Shown here: piece after piece, positions 10,081-21,800 of the stretch
Numbering within the stretch: position 1 is the first letter of the stretch
Layout: every line of letters starts with the position of its first letter
Assembly: GCF_963678635.1 (NCBI RefSeq)
Contig: NC_087063.1
Span: 58,102,759-58,166,758 of the forward strand
Direction of reading: 5' to 3'
DNA length: 64,000 bases
Source of the DNA: Symsagittifera roscoffensis
Taxonomy: Eukaryota; Xenacoelomorpha; Acoela; Convolutidae
Program-made: the position numbers and the translations under genes
The notes under the pieces: model-generated
Databases searched by the model: none
The model's input: the letters and a program-made list of their open reading frames with translations, nothing else
What the model was told of the DNA's origin: nothing

Positions 10081-11690
10081 CATTTTTGTGTTGTTTCACT
10101 GTTGATGTGTAATTTTCAATGTGTCTTATCAGTTGAATCCAATTTTACAAACGTATTGGTTTGTTTGTGTAGCAATTTTTTATTTTACGTTTACCATTTA
10201 TTGATGCTAATGACGTGGTTTCTGAATCAGTGCAATATAGTTGGTCGTCTTTTAAATTGTGAAGTTCTTGTATTGCGGTTGTTCCAGACTGCGTTTCTTC
10301 GTTTGGAACATCTTTTTCTAATAATTTGTTTTTGTTTGTTAATTATTTTCTTTCTTAGTGTTTGTCTTCTTATTTTTATATAAGCTACTGATTGTCTGTG
10401 TGTTATGATTACGAGGTTGTATTTGTTGTCGTTAATTAAACAATTGTGTATTATGATTGTTTAATTGTTTCCTAAATTGTCTCTTGACATAAGGTTTAGG
10501 ATGATGAATGCAAAATCTGGATTAGTGATTCTAATGCCTTAAACTGTTGGTTCTTACGATGTTTTGTGGTTAGCTTAACTTGGGTCGTATATTTGGTTTC
10601 GTCAGAAAAGCGAATATCGATTCCCAAGAATGATTTGTACTTTCTCGTGACTAATTTTAAGCTAAGATAGACCTACCTAATTTTACTTAGGGGCTGTGAT
10701 TGGTGATCAAGGGTTGGAGCATAGTAAATTGATCCACAAGGTTCAGGTATAATTAGAATTCAAGTAGTTCATTGGATACTATTTTATGACTTACTAAGTT
10801 TAAGTGTTTTAGCCTGGGTCATCTAAGAGGAGGGGATCAAGTGAAGGATGAGTTAATTAAAATGGTTAGATTTTTGAATAATTTCTGTTAATTCTGGTTC
10901 GTTGATAAGAATTGGGTAGTGAGTCCACATTTGAGGTCGCTAGACACTAATTAAATTTGGAGGGGGAGAACAAAACTGTTCTATTTGATCCAAGGATAAG
11001 CCTAGATGATCAGAGATTTAGATAATTATAAATTTTAAAAAATTAGATATATTTTCATTTAAAGATCCAAGGAAAACCTTGATGATCTGTTATTTAAATG
11101 AAATTAATTTAAGTGAATGCAAGGATAGGCCTTGATAGTTTAAAATTAGAGAGTTAAGGTTAAGTTTTAGATTTGATGATTGTTAGTTTTTGAAATTTGC
11201 TGTTATGTTTTAGGTGATGAAGCTGGGATGATTAGATGGTTTATATATACTAACAATTTATGATTTATACTAATTTATTTTTGTATTTGTATATTCAATA
11301 AATATTTTTTCAAGAGGTTGTTTAATTTACAGCTGAGTTAAGGAAAACGACAAGTGTTGATTTTATCGGTCGTTATTGTATAATTATTATATTTAGCGCC
11401 ATGAAAGGTTAATGAAGATAGTTCTTCAAATATTATGTCAGTAAATGAAAATTTAAATTTACTGCTAGTAGTATCCTAAATACAAAAGTTTGATTTCGTT
11501 TTTGTCGTACTATCATGAAATTAATTGGTATATTTCTTCCTAATCGTATGTCGTCTCCAATACCTCGTATTGTTCTCGTATTGTTCGGAATATTGGATCT
11601 GATCTATTGAGTCGTAGAGACATATCTCCTAAGTTTTTGTCATAAAACATTTCCTTGTCTAATTCTAATCTAATTTTTGTCTAACTCTAG
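10081..11690 (-). other. AT-rich leader region of the gypsy element; no gene recognised
   Basis: About 1.6 kb between the decayed gag and its LTR. Composition matches the adjacent retroelement. Short repeats occur ('AAGGATAGGCCTTGAT', 'CCAAGGAAAACCTTGATGATC', 10980-11150). Open stretches such as 10075-10383 (+) are Leu/Phe/Cys-rich and look like antisense of AT-rich sequence. Confidence 0.4.
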
Positions 11691-12115
11691 GTTAGACAAG
11701 GTCTGTTCGAGACTTTTGGTCGCACCAGATGAGTTATGTATGATATACTATACTCATAGAGTAATTTCAGATAAGGTACACCGTCTGCTCGTCACGCAAT
11801 TTTATATTCGGCCGGATAGATTCGTGCAACTTCCTTGTCTAATACCAATCTTAATCTTACTCTTATATCTCTTAGTCTCAATAGATCTAGTGTACACCGG
11901 TTTGCGCAAGTTAGTTCCAGAATGAGAACAACTGTATTCTAAGTTTAATTCAAATTGCTCTGGTGTTGAAACTACAAGTAGTTTCAACGCTTTACAAATA
12001 ATTAGGTTGTTAGTTTTATGAAGTACGATTGGTTAGTTTCTAATATTTTATAGAGATAAATTATCATAATAGTAACCAATGATAAATACTAGTTTAGATC
12101 TGTTTCTACCGTTTT
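11690..12115 (-). repeat. LTR of the gypsy-type element (copy 1)
   Basis: From about 11752 to 12110 this matches 57466-57831 with many small differences. Shared blocks include 'CATAGAGTAATTTCAGAT', 'GGTACACCGTCTG', 'CGGCCGGATAGATTCGTGCA', 'GAAACTACAAGTAGTTTCA' (a perfect palindrome) and 'GATTGGTTAGTT'. It lies on the 5' side of a minus-strand gag here and on the 3' side of a minus-strand pol at 57-59 kb, exactly where the two LTRs of one family should be. The outer boundaries are not fixed. Confidence 0.7.
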
Positions 12116-12488
12116 CTGATTCAAAAATAGATCATGTCAGCATATAACGAAGTCGAGATACTGCATGGTCTACACTACAGCTGAGAAGCTCGAATTATTG
12201 TTTCACTTCATAATTATACACTATAAATTTCTCGGATCTCTTTAACTTCTCCCTTTTGCAAAGGGTGGTGGGGGAGGGGGGGGGGTAGAGATTTGTTAAA
12301 TTCTCCTCATATGCTCAATCGTTGATTTATTTCTTCATAGGGGGATTCGTTACTAGCTACCCTACAGGGGAGGGGGGGGGGTTGTTGTTAGTTAAAGAGA
12401 TCCAAGTTCTCTAACTTGAGACAAAATTTGCAATTTTTTATGATTTCTTACAGAATCTTTTTTTGGTTTCAGATAATCAACACTTCAA

Positions 12489-12914
12489 CAGGGGCGGATT
12501 TAGGGGGGGGGGCGCCTTTCCCTCAGGGATTCTAACTCCTGCCGACGCAAAGTGTCCCCCTTTGTACTATCTTGAAAAAATCATTTTTGGCGCCTCACCC
12601 AAAAATTTTTCTAATGGTTCCCTTGGCGCCAATATATACTAATTTTGAGGGAGGGGGGAGGAGGGGGAGCTGAGCGCGCTCGCTGAAAAAACGCAATTTA
12701 ATTGTCAATTTTTTTTGGCCCGTTTTTTCAACATTTTGCTTGCGACGCCTGATTTGAATAAGATTTTCAATAAAAATCAATTTTTCTAACAAACCCCCCC
12801 CCCCCCCCCCCCCCCTAGAGAAAAACTTTGCCTGTGACTTGAATAAGATTTTCAATAAAATTGAACTTATTTTTAAAAATCCGCCTCCCCCCTAGAGAAA
12901 AACCTCTGCTCCTG
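12489..12914. mobile_element. hAT-type MITE, degenerate copy
   Basis: Begins CAGGGGCGGATTTAGGGG like the better-preserved copies at 33837, 45622 and 49791, and contains the family core 'TTGGCGCCAATATATACT' near 12625. The right end is eroded (about 12914), and the flanking 8 bp do not match convincingly. It carries a 30-bp poly-C run at about 12786-12815. It lies just upstream of the first TMEM232 exon identified. Confidence 0.6.
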
Positions 12915-13009
12915 ACTATCAATGTGTCTGTAGACTATGTTTGAATTTTCTTGGATCTTTTAAGTGGGGTATCTGGGGTATCCTTTCTATTTTAATTTGC
13001 TCGTTTCAG

Positions 13010-15850
13010 TTACGCCTCCAGTGCTGCGATCAACAGACAACTACTGACTTCGAGACCATTGCCAAGAGCTGGATAGACCTCTCTCTGCTGTCACAATGCA
13101 CTGGGAAAACTCAAGAGAGTAAGTGCTTAACGACGTTTGCAGACAGTTTTCGACTTGAAAAACTGCAAACTAATGTTGTCGTAATTTGCACTAGCAAAGC
13201 AAGTATGATATTAAATCCATACAAGTTATCATCGTTGAGCTGTTTGAGTACCTCTGAAAATTCGCAATAAAATGTTATTCACCACTGAAGGAAACGTAAG
13301 AGTTTCACTCGCAGTTGCTGTTAAACCATCCCTAAAATTAACTTTTGCGCCAAATTTTACGAAAAACGCCAGTTTTGCAGACTAGTTATTCCAAAAAAAT
13401 TAGCAAATTTAAGAGCTTTTTACTGCGGTGTCAAAAATGCTGCGGTTTGCAATGCAAGTAATCTCGACTTATACTAAAAACTCAACTTATATAAATTGTT
13501 CATTTGTGTGCGTAGCTGCTCTGGATTTGCTCGCTCAATCTGTTGGCAGTTGGGTTGATGTGGACTGTGGTCTTCTGCCTGCAGTCATGTATCTGTGTGA
13601 GGCCACTCTCTACTGGCTCCGATACAGACTCATTCGGGAGCCATACCTCAGGTCATCCGAGGTCAAACTACTCAAGGTCAGTATACAACTCATATTCTAT
13701 AGTGTCCATCTCCTATAGTGATTAACAATATTCACGAATGCAACAATAAAGTAATGATGATGACTAATTAATCTCTTTAACTATCCCCTGTGGTACTTAG
13801 TAACGATTTGTCATTCCTGTTTTTTACTTATTCAATGGCCAATCAAATCGATGTGAATTTTGTATCTAGTAACGAATCATAATATGGTTTCGAAGCACCT
13901 ATAGGGTTTTAAAAATCTCCTTTTTTCCTTATGTTTTAAAGGAGTGTCTTTGAGTTTTTCTGTTTTGTTTAAGGCAGGCGAACTCGTGTTTGATCGGCTT
14001 TTATGCTATTACATAATGGGCGATCTGATTGGCCACGAAAGATTCTTGCGACGGCTGAAAGAGTACAATGAAGGTACAGAAACCAATGAGAGTCTAAACG
14101 GCGTTTTTGTAACTTTTGTTTTTTCTCATCAACATTTTTTCTGCATGCCGTGAAAATAAGCCACAGCAGTTGGCTAGATTTCCGAGTAGAGGCGCTCATT
14201 TTATGACTAAGTTTTTTTCATCATATGGATACTCTGGTTTTCAAACTCAAAAACGTTAAAAATTGGGTGATATTTGAGAGAAATTTTTGTTTTTGACTTC
14301 AGCTCACCTCGGGACGATCGTTATGATTCGACAGTACTCGCGTACTTCTCGAACCTGACAGACCAGACTTTGATATGAATAGACTGTACTCAAGTATGTT
14401 TCGACCTTTCTTGGCCAAATTCAATATTTTTCGACCGTGCTCGCGTGTTTTTGAACCGTGCTAGACCTAACTTTGATATGTTTCGACCGTGCTGGACCAA
14501 ATTTCGATCTGCTTCGACCATGCTCGTGGTATGTTTCGAGTCTGTTCTCGACCCAAACCCATGTCTCCACTATTTTTTTTCAGTCGAGCACTGACATGTG
14601 CTCGACTTTGAAAGTCGAAAAAATGAGCACCTCCACCCTTGTTTGAATAAAAAAAAATTGAGCTTGACTACTCTGTGGATCCCTGCGTTAACAAAGTAAG
14701 GACATTATATCTCTTTATTTGGCTTCACTTTGGCCTTTTACTTGAACAAGCCGACAGCATGCGAAACTCTCTGTTTGAGTTCTAATATGGTTATTATGAT
14801 TGTTATAATAAATTATTATTCTAGGGTTCCTGGCGGAGTCGGAGGAGAGCTATAGCAGCTACCCCACCATAGTCCAGTGTCTCACTCACATCTCCAGAAC
14901 AGTGGAGTTGGTCAGCGCTCATGCACACCATGTGACGTCATCAGATGGTCAGAAGGAAACAGGAAACGAAAAAGAAGACGAAGAAGATGAGAAGAACTCG
15001 CTGCCCTATTTGTTCAATCAGGCAAACGTGAGAAAGAAAAAGCCACTATTTTTGCGAAATGTTAAGGAGATCAGAAAGGAAACTTTTAACAGAAAGTCGC
15101 AAAGATCGTTCGAATTTGAGTGTTAAGGGAGAATTTTTTGTTAAATCGATATAGCTTCAAGGTTTTCATCAAGAACGCAAACTATCGATAGAAAACTACA
15201 AAATTCATCTTGTCGATTATTTTTTCAGGTTCTTAGTGACAACGAAAGCCATTTCTACATACATAGTCCCATGATGTGGCACGTGATCAACCTTAAAATC
15301 CAACTCAGTCCTCCAAATCAGAAACATAAACCCATTCAGACCGCTAGAGGAACCAGTGATATGAAGGAAAATCTATTGAGTTCATCTAAGTTCAAAGATC
15401 TTATCTCGGTTGAGTAAGTTTTGTAAAAATATAATCTTAAGCTTCTTGAGCTTTTTATCGTTAGGCTTGTTCAAAGGCTCAGCCCAGCCATCTAAAGGTC
15501 AAGTTTCGCTAATGGTTAATCTGAAGAAATTAAACTTGCAACAGCGCAGCTTTTAAAAGAATTAACTTTTATACAACGGTCCTATCCTAACGAAATCTAA
15601 CAGAAGAAAGCACCCAGTTTTTTTCTTTCCTGGAAAATCTTCAAATAAAACAGTTTGATTTGAATTACCGCAGAAATAGATAGCATGATTAGCAATGGTT
15701 TCCAGTTGATCGAATTTCAGGCCTGTGACAATGAATCACGGAATGAAGCTACTAGCTCAAATGGCGTCCCAAAACATGTCAGTGCTGAAAACTATGCAGA
15801 AAATTGCCATCACTCGTCACCCTGAAAACTGTACACCACATCTTTATCAG
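13010..15850 (+). other. TMEM232: TMEM232 exons 1-6 (first block)
   Basis: Six exons code for the conserved helical N-terminal half. Donors are near consensus (GAGA|GTAAGT at 13118, AAG|GTCAGT at 13676, GAAG|GTACAG at 14073, GGTTGA|GTAAGT at 15413). The acceptor for exon 3 is placed at TTTAAG|GCAGG (13973) rather than the stronger-looking GGCAG|GCG four bases on, because only the former keeps phase 0 with exon 2. Exon 4 carries an acidic Glu/Asp/Lys stretch (about 14960-15000). Exon 6 encodes HGMKLLAQMASQNMSVLKTM. Confidence 0.82.
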
Positions 15851-18800
15851 GTAATTTGATGTTGCAAAAACGAGTGGAAAAGATAAATATTTTTAAAGTT
15901 TATCTCATTGTGTAATAATACCATCGAAATTATTCTTCCGACCACTTCATAAAATAAAAGGAAGAAACAATGGAGCAGAGTGTTTTTCCATAGGAAAACT
16001 CGTAAGAGCCAAGTGTGGTACGATAATGAAACCCTCCTATTTTTCTGATTCTGAAAAAAATCCACAAATTTTTTTTCAGAATGAGCAAAATTTGCTTACA
16101 TTTTTTCGGTTTTCGGACTAATTAGCACAAGGAAAGCAAGACTAACGAGTGAAAGAGTGAGCGTGTGCGCTGTCTTTTTCTGCTGCCTTTCAAAATAATG
16201 TTTTGACTATAATCAGTTCCACTTAGCTCATTATAACCTAATTAAACTCTCCCATCGACTACAAAAAATGAACAAAAAAAAATTGTAAGTCTTATTTTGC
16301 TTTTTTGCTTTTTTTGCATGTTTTTTATTTGCAGCATTTCAATTATTGTCTTAAAAACTTTCTGTGTTACTTGCACAGCAACTACAAAGCTTTATTTTAA
16401 TTTAACTTTGATTTTTTTGTCTGTTAAATATTTTGAAAAAACTAGCAATTTTTGCCACTTATTTTTAAATAATACTTTTTCATCATAAAAATCCACTGAA
16501 GCAAAAACATTCAAACCCACTGTACTACAAAATGTTGATTTTTAGCCTTTCATTTACACTTTTAGTGCTCCAAAATATTTTAATCAACTTCAGAGATTTT
16601 GTTGTGTTTTCTTGTTTGTTAGGTAGTTTTCTTGTTTGTTAGTGTTTTGCCACCTTGTAGTTCACCTCAGACATCCTGGCCGATACAGCGCTTGGTTTTT
16701 CCCATGAATTGAAAGACTTCTTCGATTTGATTTGCTCTTTTGCCCTTACACAGACTTTATCGCCAGCTTCATATGGTTCGCCGTGAACTTTTTAACGATA
16801 CTGATTCTTTTGTCGACGTTGGTCAATCCCTAAGACTTCTCTCGCACTGCCGTGTACATCTCGGAACTTCTTTTCGAGCTATTCCTCACAACCAAATTTC
16901 GCCAACGGTTCGTCGTGGAAAGGAAAGTCAATCGTGTATTGGCAACCTGTTCATGCACCATATAAAACGGCGTAGCCTGTTACCCGATTGATCGTCGTGT
17001 TGTACACAAACTTCAAGTAGTGCAACGTCGTGTCCCACGTCCTTGAGTTTTCTGCACTATGTTTTGAAACCAGTCGGCCATAATTGCATTCTGCCTCTCC
17101 GTGTGCTCATTCGCCTGCAATTTGTACGGGGGAGTATGAGTTTTATCAATACCAAGGAGTCGGCAACCTGTCCGTGCACCATACAAAACGGCGTAGCCTG
17201 TTACCCGACTGATCGTCGTGTTGTACACAAACTTCAAGTAGGGCAACGTCGTGTCCCACGTCCTTGGCTTTTCTGCACTATGTTTTGAAGCCTTTTGGCC
17301 ATAATTGCATTCTGCCTCTCCGTCTGCTCATTCGCCTGCAATTTGTACGGGGGAGTATGAGTTTTATCAAAACCAAGGAGTCGGCAACCTGTCCGTGCAC
17401 CATACAAAACGGCGTAGCCTGTTACCCGATTGATCGTCGTGTTGTACACAAACTTCAAGTAGTGCAACGTCGTGTCCCACGTCCTTGGGTTTTCTGCACT
17501 ATGTTTTGAAACCAGTCGGCCATAATTGCATTCTGCCTCTCCGTGTGCTCATTCGCCTGCAATTTGTACGGGGGAGTATGAGTTTTATCAAAACCAAGGA
17601 GTCGGCAACCTGTCCGTGCACCATACAAAACGGCGTAGCCTGTTACCCGATTGATCGTCGTGTTGTACACAAACTTCAAGTAGTGCAACGTCGTGTCCCA
17701 CGTCCTTGGGTTTTCTGCACTATGTTTTGAAACCAGTCGGCCATAATTGCATTCTGCCTCTCCGTGTGCTCATTTGCCTGCAATTTGTACGGGGGAGTAT
17801 GAGTTTTATCAATACCAAGGAGTCGGCAACCTGTCCGTGCACCATACAAAACGTCGTAGCCTGTTACCCGATTGATCGTCGTGTTGTACACAAACTTCAA
17901 GTAGGGCAACGTCGTGTCCCACGTCCTTGGCTTTTCTGCACTATGTTTTGAAGCCTTTTGGCCATAATTGCATTCTGCCTCTCCGTCTGCTCATTCGCCT
18001 GCAATTTGTACGGGGGAGTATGAGTTTTATCAATACCAAGGAGTCGGAACATCTCCTGGATCATTTTGCCTCCAAAAATCATCAATTGATCCGTTCGCAA
18101 GACAAGGGCAGCTCCCATGCTCTACTATCTCACTCGCAAAGTAAACTGAATCTGCTGACAGCAGAGGAAGCGCTATCACATGCATCGTGAACAGATCCGT
18201 TATCACAGGCACATGCTTCGCTCTGGTGCTATTCGCCGTTGTCATTGGTCACAAGATATACATTGCAACTGTGCTGATTTTCACTCTCGGATCAAATCGA
18301 GTCTCGCCCCTCGCTCGCATCTGCTTCATTTCTGCATTCTATTATGCACTTTTGAAACACCACTGAAATTTTTTTCAATGTCAGTCCTCATCGTCGGCCA
18401 CCCGAACCCTTTTCTTTTACTCAGCTACGTGTTGCCCTCCTCTCGCTTCTAATAAAAGCAGCTGGTTGAGAACTAGTGAAGAAGGTTGGGTAGAGAGCCG
18501 GCCTTCTGATACCATTTTGTGTAGAGGATTCCCCCTTCTATACTCATCTCGTTCCATCGCGACCAGTAAGCCAGTGTCTCAGATCCGTACTGTATAGCCT
18601 GCTCTTTTAGGATGATATTCATTCCCAATGACGTCATAACCCCCATTTTCAGATATTTTGGCCCAGTAGAACACTTGAGCGATAGGTGTGTCTCGTTTCT
18701 GCAGTGAGGCAACCTCAGCGGTTGTTCGTTTCCAGCGGATAGCCTCTCCGTCATCGTCGTCCACCTCGATGAGAGCGCGTACCTTCTCCAGTAGCGGTCG

Positions 18801-21800
18801 TTCTGATCTTCTCATAGCTTCCTTTGGCGAGGCTAGTTCGGGGTACACTTAACTGGTGTCGTCTTTTTCCTCCGTTGCTGATTTTTCTACATTCTCGTCT
18901 TCATCATCGACTATCGTAGCACTGTGTTGCATGTGAGTGGCCAACTTTCTTACATAGCTGTGATAGTGTTCTGCTCTATCTGCCTTCCTGTATCGGGCCG
19001 CATCGTGGGCAATTGTCTCGGAATCAATTTAGGAGTCCCATACCGTACCGGAACCGTAGACCATTCCGTTAGGACAAAACAAAAACGGTCGCAAATAAAA
19101 TTCACAGAATATCTGTGTTCCTTCATTGATCGCAGTCTTAAGCTCATCTGGTTTTTCAGCCCGGCAACCACAAGGCTTCGATATTGTCATCAATCGCTCC
19201 TAGTTTCAGCTTCGTTGTGTTACATCCCTCGACATCCATCCCTGGTCCCTCTGCTGTCTGTAAATGGCCCTCGTAGGGCCGTACCTATGGCTTGTATTCA
19301 AGATTCTTATCCACCTTCTTTCGTGTAAGGCTAGTCGTGGCTCCAGTATTCAACAAAACCTCTACGCATGTTCCTCCCACGCAAGTAACGTCAACTAACC
19401 CCTAGGGTCCACTGTTCATCACCTGACTGACGCCAGTACATTCGTTGCGTGTTTCTGTCTCCAGCTGCACGCTAATTGCTGACTTGCACTTGTCCACTGG
19501 TGTCGGGTTAGTTGATGAATTAGTGACTTCACATGCTCATGTTCCACTATCGTCTCACTCTGTCTCTCCTCCTCTGAAGGATTGCGTAGGTCGGTCTGCT
19601 GCCTTGGGTTATCAGTTGCAAGGGCATCTGGTTCGGCTTTGTTCTGTTATTGAAAACGGCCGCTTAAATTTCCTTTCAAATCTTTCTGCCCCGGCATTCG
19701 CTAGTTTAAATGGTTCGAAATGTTGCGGGGACATTCCTTTGCAATGCGACCTGACTGACAGCACTCAAATCAACCTCCTGCATCCCAACCACTATCACAC
19801 CATAGCGAGCGCCTCCAATACTGGTTATGTCGTTCAAATGCAACCTTTTTGTGGCAAGAAAATTCCTGGTTTCTGGGCTGGTTCGTTAAAATAAGCATTT
19901 TCGGTTTATGGATGTCAACCCGGGGTCACATTACCTTTCCAGGCCTTTTTGTTGGTTTTAATCAGTTTTTTTAGAAGACCGCTCAAAAACCGCTTAAATC
20001 TTGCTTGAAAAACCGTTCAAAAATCAACGCCAGAAATGAGCGGTTTTTGAGCGGTTTTTTAAGCAAGATTTGAGCTGTTTGAGCGGTCTCCAACCGCTCA
20101 AATCTTGCTGAAAAACCGCTCAAACCGCTCATATCTTGAGCGGTTTTTGAGCGGGATTTCGACCCGGGTTTGGGTTAGATTTAACCGAAATTGGAAACCT
20201 GCCCATCATGATCATTATCGTTTGCATCTGTGTTCCCATCTGATCTAATCTCTGATCAGGACTCGTCTCCAGTCTTGTCAGCTCCGCACGTACCTGCTGA
20301 GCGTCAATGACCTCTACGTGGCCTCTTATCTTCAATTTTGGTACACCTTGCAAATCTCGCACATAGTTTGGTCGTTCCTTGTTGCTCGCTCTGGAAGTTT
20401 TGTCAGACTGTTTAAAAGACTGTGCTCGTTCTACCGCCTGATCGAAACTTTCAAACTCCTCTTGTAGAAGTGTTTCCTGCAGTTCTGCATTGTATATTTC
20501 ATCTATGAACTGCTCACTATTCATGTCATTCACTTGCGCACCAATGGTATTTTTGCCCCGTAAGAGTAGATAAAATCGAGTGAAACAAAAAGGATCGGAG
20601 GCCATAGCTTTCCATCCGCCTCAAGGGGTTGAAGGAGGGTTGATCGGAACAGTTAATGCAAGAAAAAGCGAGTATGAATAAAGAGATCAATCAACAAATA
20701 AAACAGCTTAGATATTAATGATTTTTTTTCGTCAAATTTTGTTGCTATCAAAAATTTTCGTTTTATAATTTTGTTATGTTCGCACTCTTTGCATACACAA
20801 TTCAGTTCAATCACAAACACTCGAACGTTATAATCATGATATGGAATAGATAAGGTCACTCATATATCAGAGATATCAGACTTGTATAGGACATAATATT
20901 ATCAAGGAAAAATTGCTGTTCACAAATTTGCAGCTTGTGCATCTGATTAGGACTTTTTACTGGCATTACATGTTCTGACTTTGTCTGATCACATTTATTC
21001 CAAGCACTATATTTAAAAATAATGATCAGATCTGCTCATGGTCAGTTTTCTGTCAGGCAGTCAAAATCAGTTAAAACAGAAATCGGCCACAGTTCTTTCT
21101 CACTCCGTGAAGTAGTCGAAACAAGGACATGTATTACAAATTGAAATACATGATATCTTTTTTAAAGGATGCGCCTGACTTTGAAAGCACTGTTTCCGTA
21201 TCAGTGCGTTCCGATTGCATGCTCAGCGGTACTCACCCGAAAAGTTCGCCAAATGAAGTCAGTGATCAAGGCAACATGCAACCTTCAAGTGTCCTTGACG
21301 AGCTTCGAAGTCTGGAACTAAGTATTGATGAAGACGCTCCTAACTCGGATCATCGAGAAGGCGTCAACGAACAAGCTAGCACGAACCGATCCGAGAGAAG
21401 TATGTTGTCGACTACTCGAATGCAGGCGAGTCTGGAGCAGATCAAGGAGTCTGAATTGCCTATAAAAGACGAAGATTTGGAACAAATCCCAAAGACAAAA
21501 ACACTGCAGGCTAATCCCATGCAGCACTCTGGTATTGTGCAGATTTATATGCAATATTTTACTCCAAAATTTTTCCAAACAGTGTTCCAATGTTAGCCAA
21601 ACTGAAATAACATTTGACAAATACTTAACGAAAAAACTTTCTGCAGCTTTTCGAAATCTAATTGCGGCTTCAAATATTGTCATTCACAACTTGGGTAACA
21701 AACGCTTGGAAAATTGAACCACGTAGAAAAAAAATATCTTCATTGGTGTCTCCTGATTTTTCTAGCACAATCTCGAGCTCCGAGTAAGAGTCTGGTAACT

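Larger units (their letters stand above)
16650..20605 (-). pseudogene. RT-less Ty3/gypsy relic inside TMEM232 intron 6
   Basis: Minus-strand order: gag (20605-20129), a Pro/Glu/Gln-rich spacer, a protease motif near 19400-19320 (VEVLLNTGATTSLT), the pre-integrase connection (18848-18473), integrase core (18245-17000, tandemly amplified) and integrase C-terminus (about 16990-16650). The region between protease and connection is only about 470 bp, too short for RT and RNase H, so those were deleted. The protease active-site Asp reads Asn. It lies antisense to the host gene. Confidence 0.82.

Noticed and set aside
12941-13270. Single-exon reading of 12941-13270 as a small secreted protein
   Set aside because: It has no ATG (opens with TTG), and a strong donor at 13118 and acceptor at 13009 fit the TMEM232 model instead.
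17013-18190. Plus-strand repeated proteins opposite the integrase array
   Set aside because: They are shadows of the minus-strand integrase segment; only the minus strand has integrase motifs.
19445-19894. 149-codon plus-strand frame
   Set aside because: Opposite the gypsy gag-protease spacer, whose motifs are on the minus strand.
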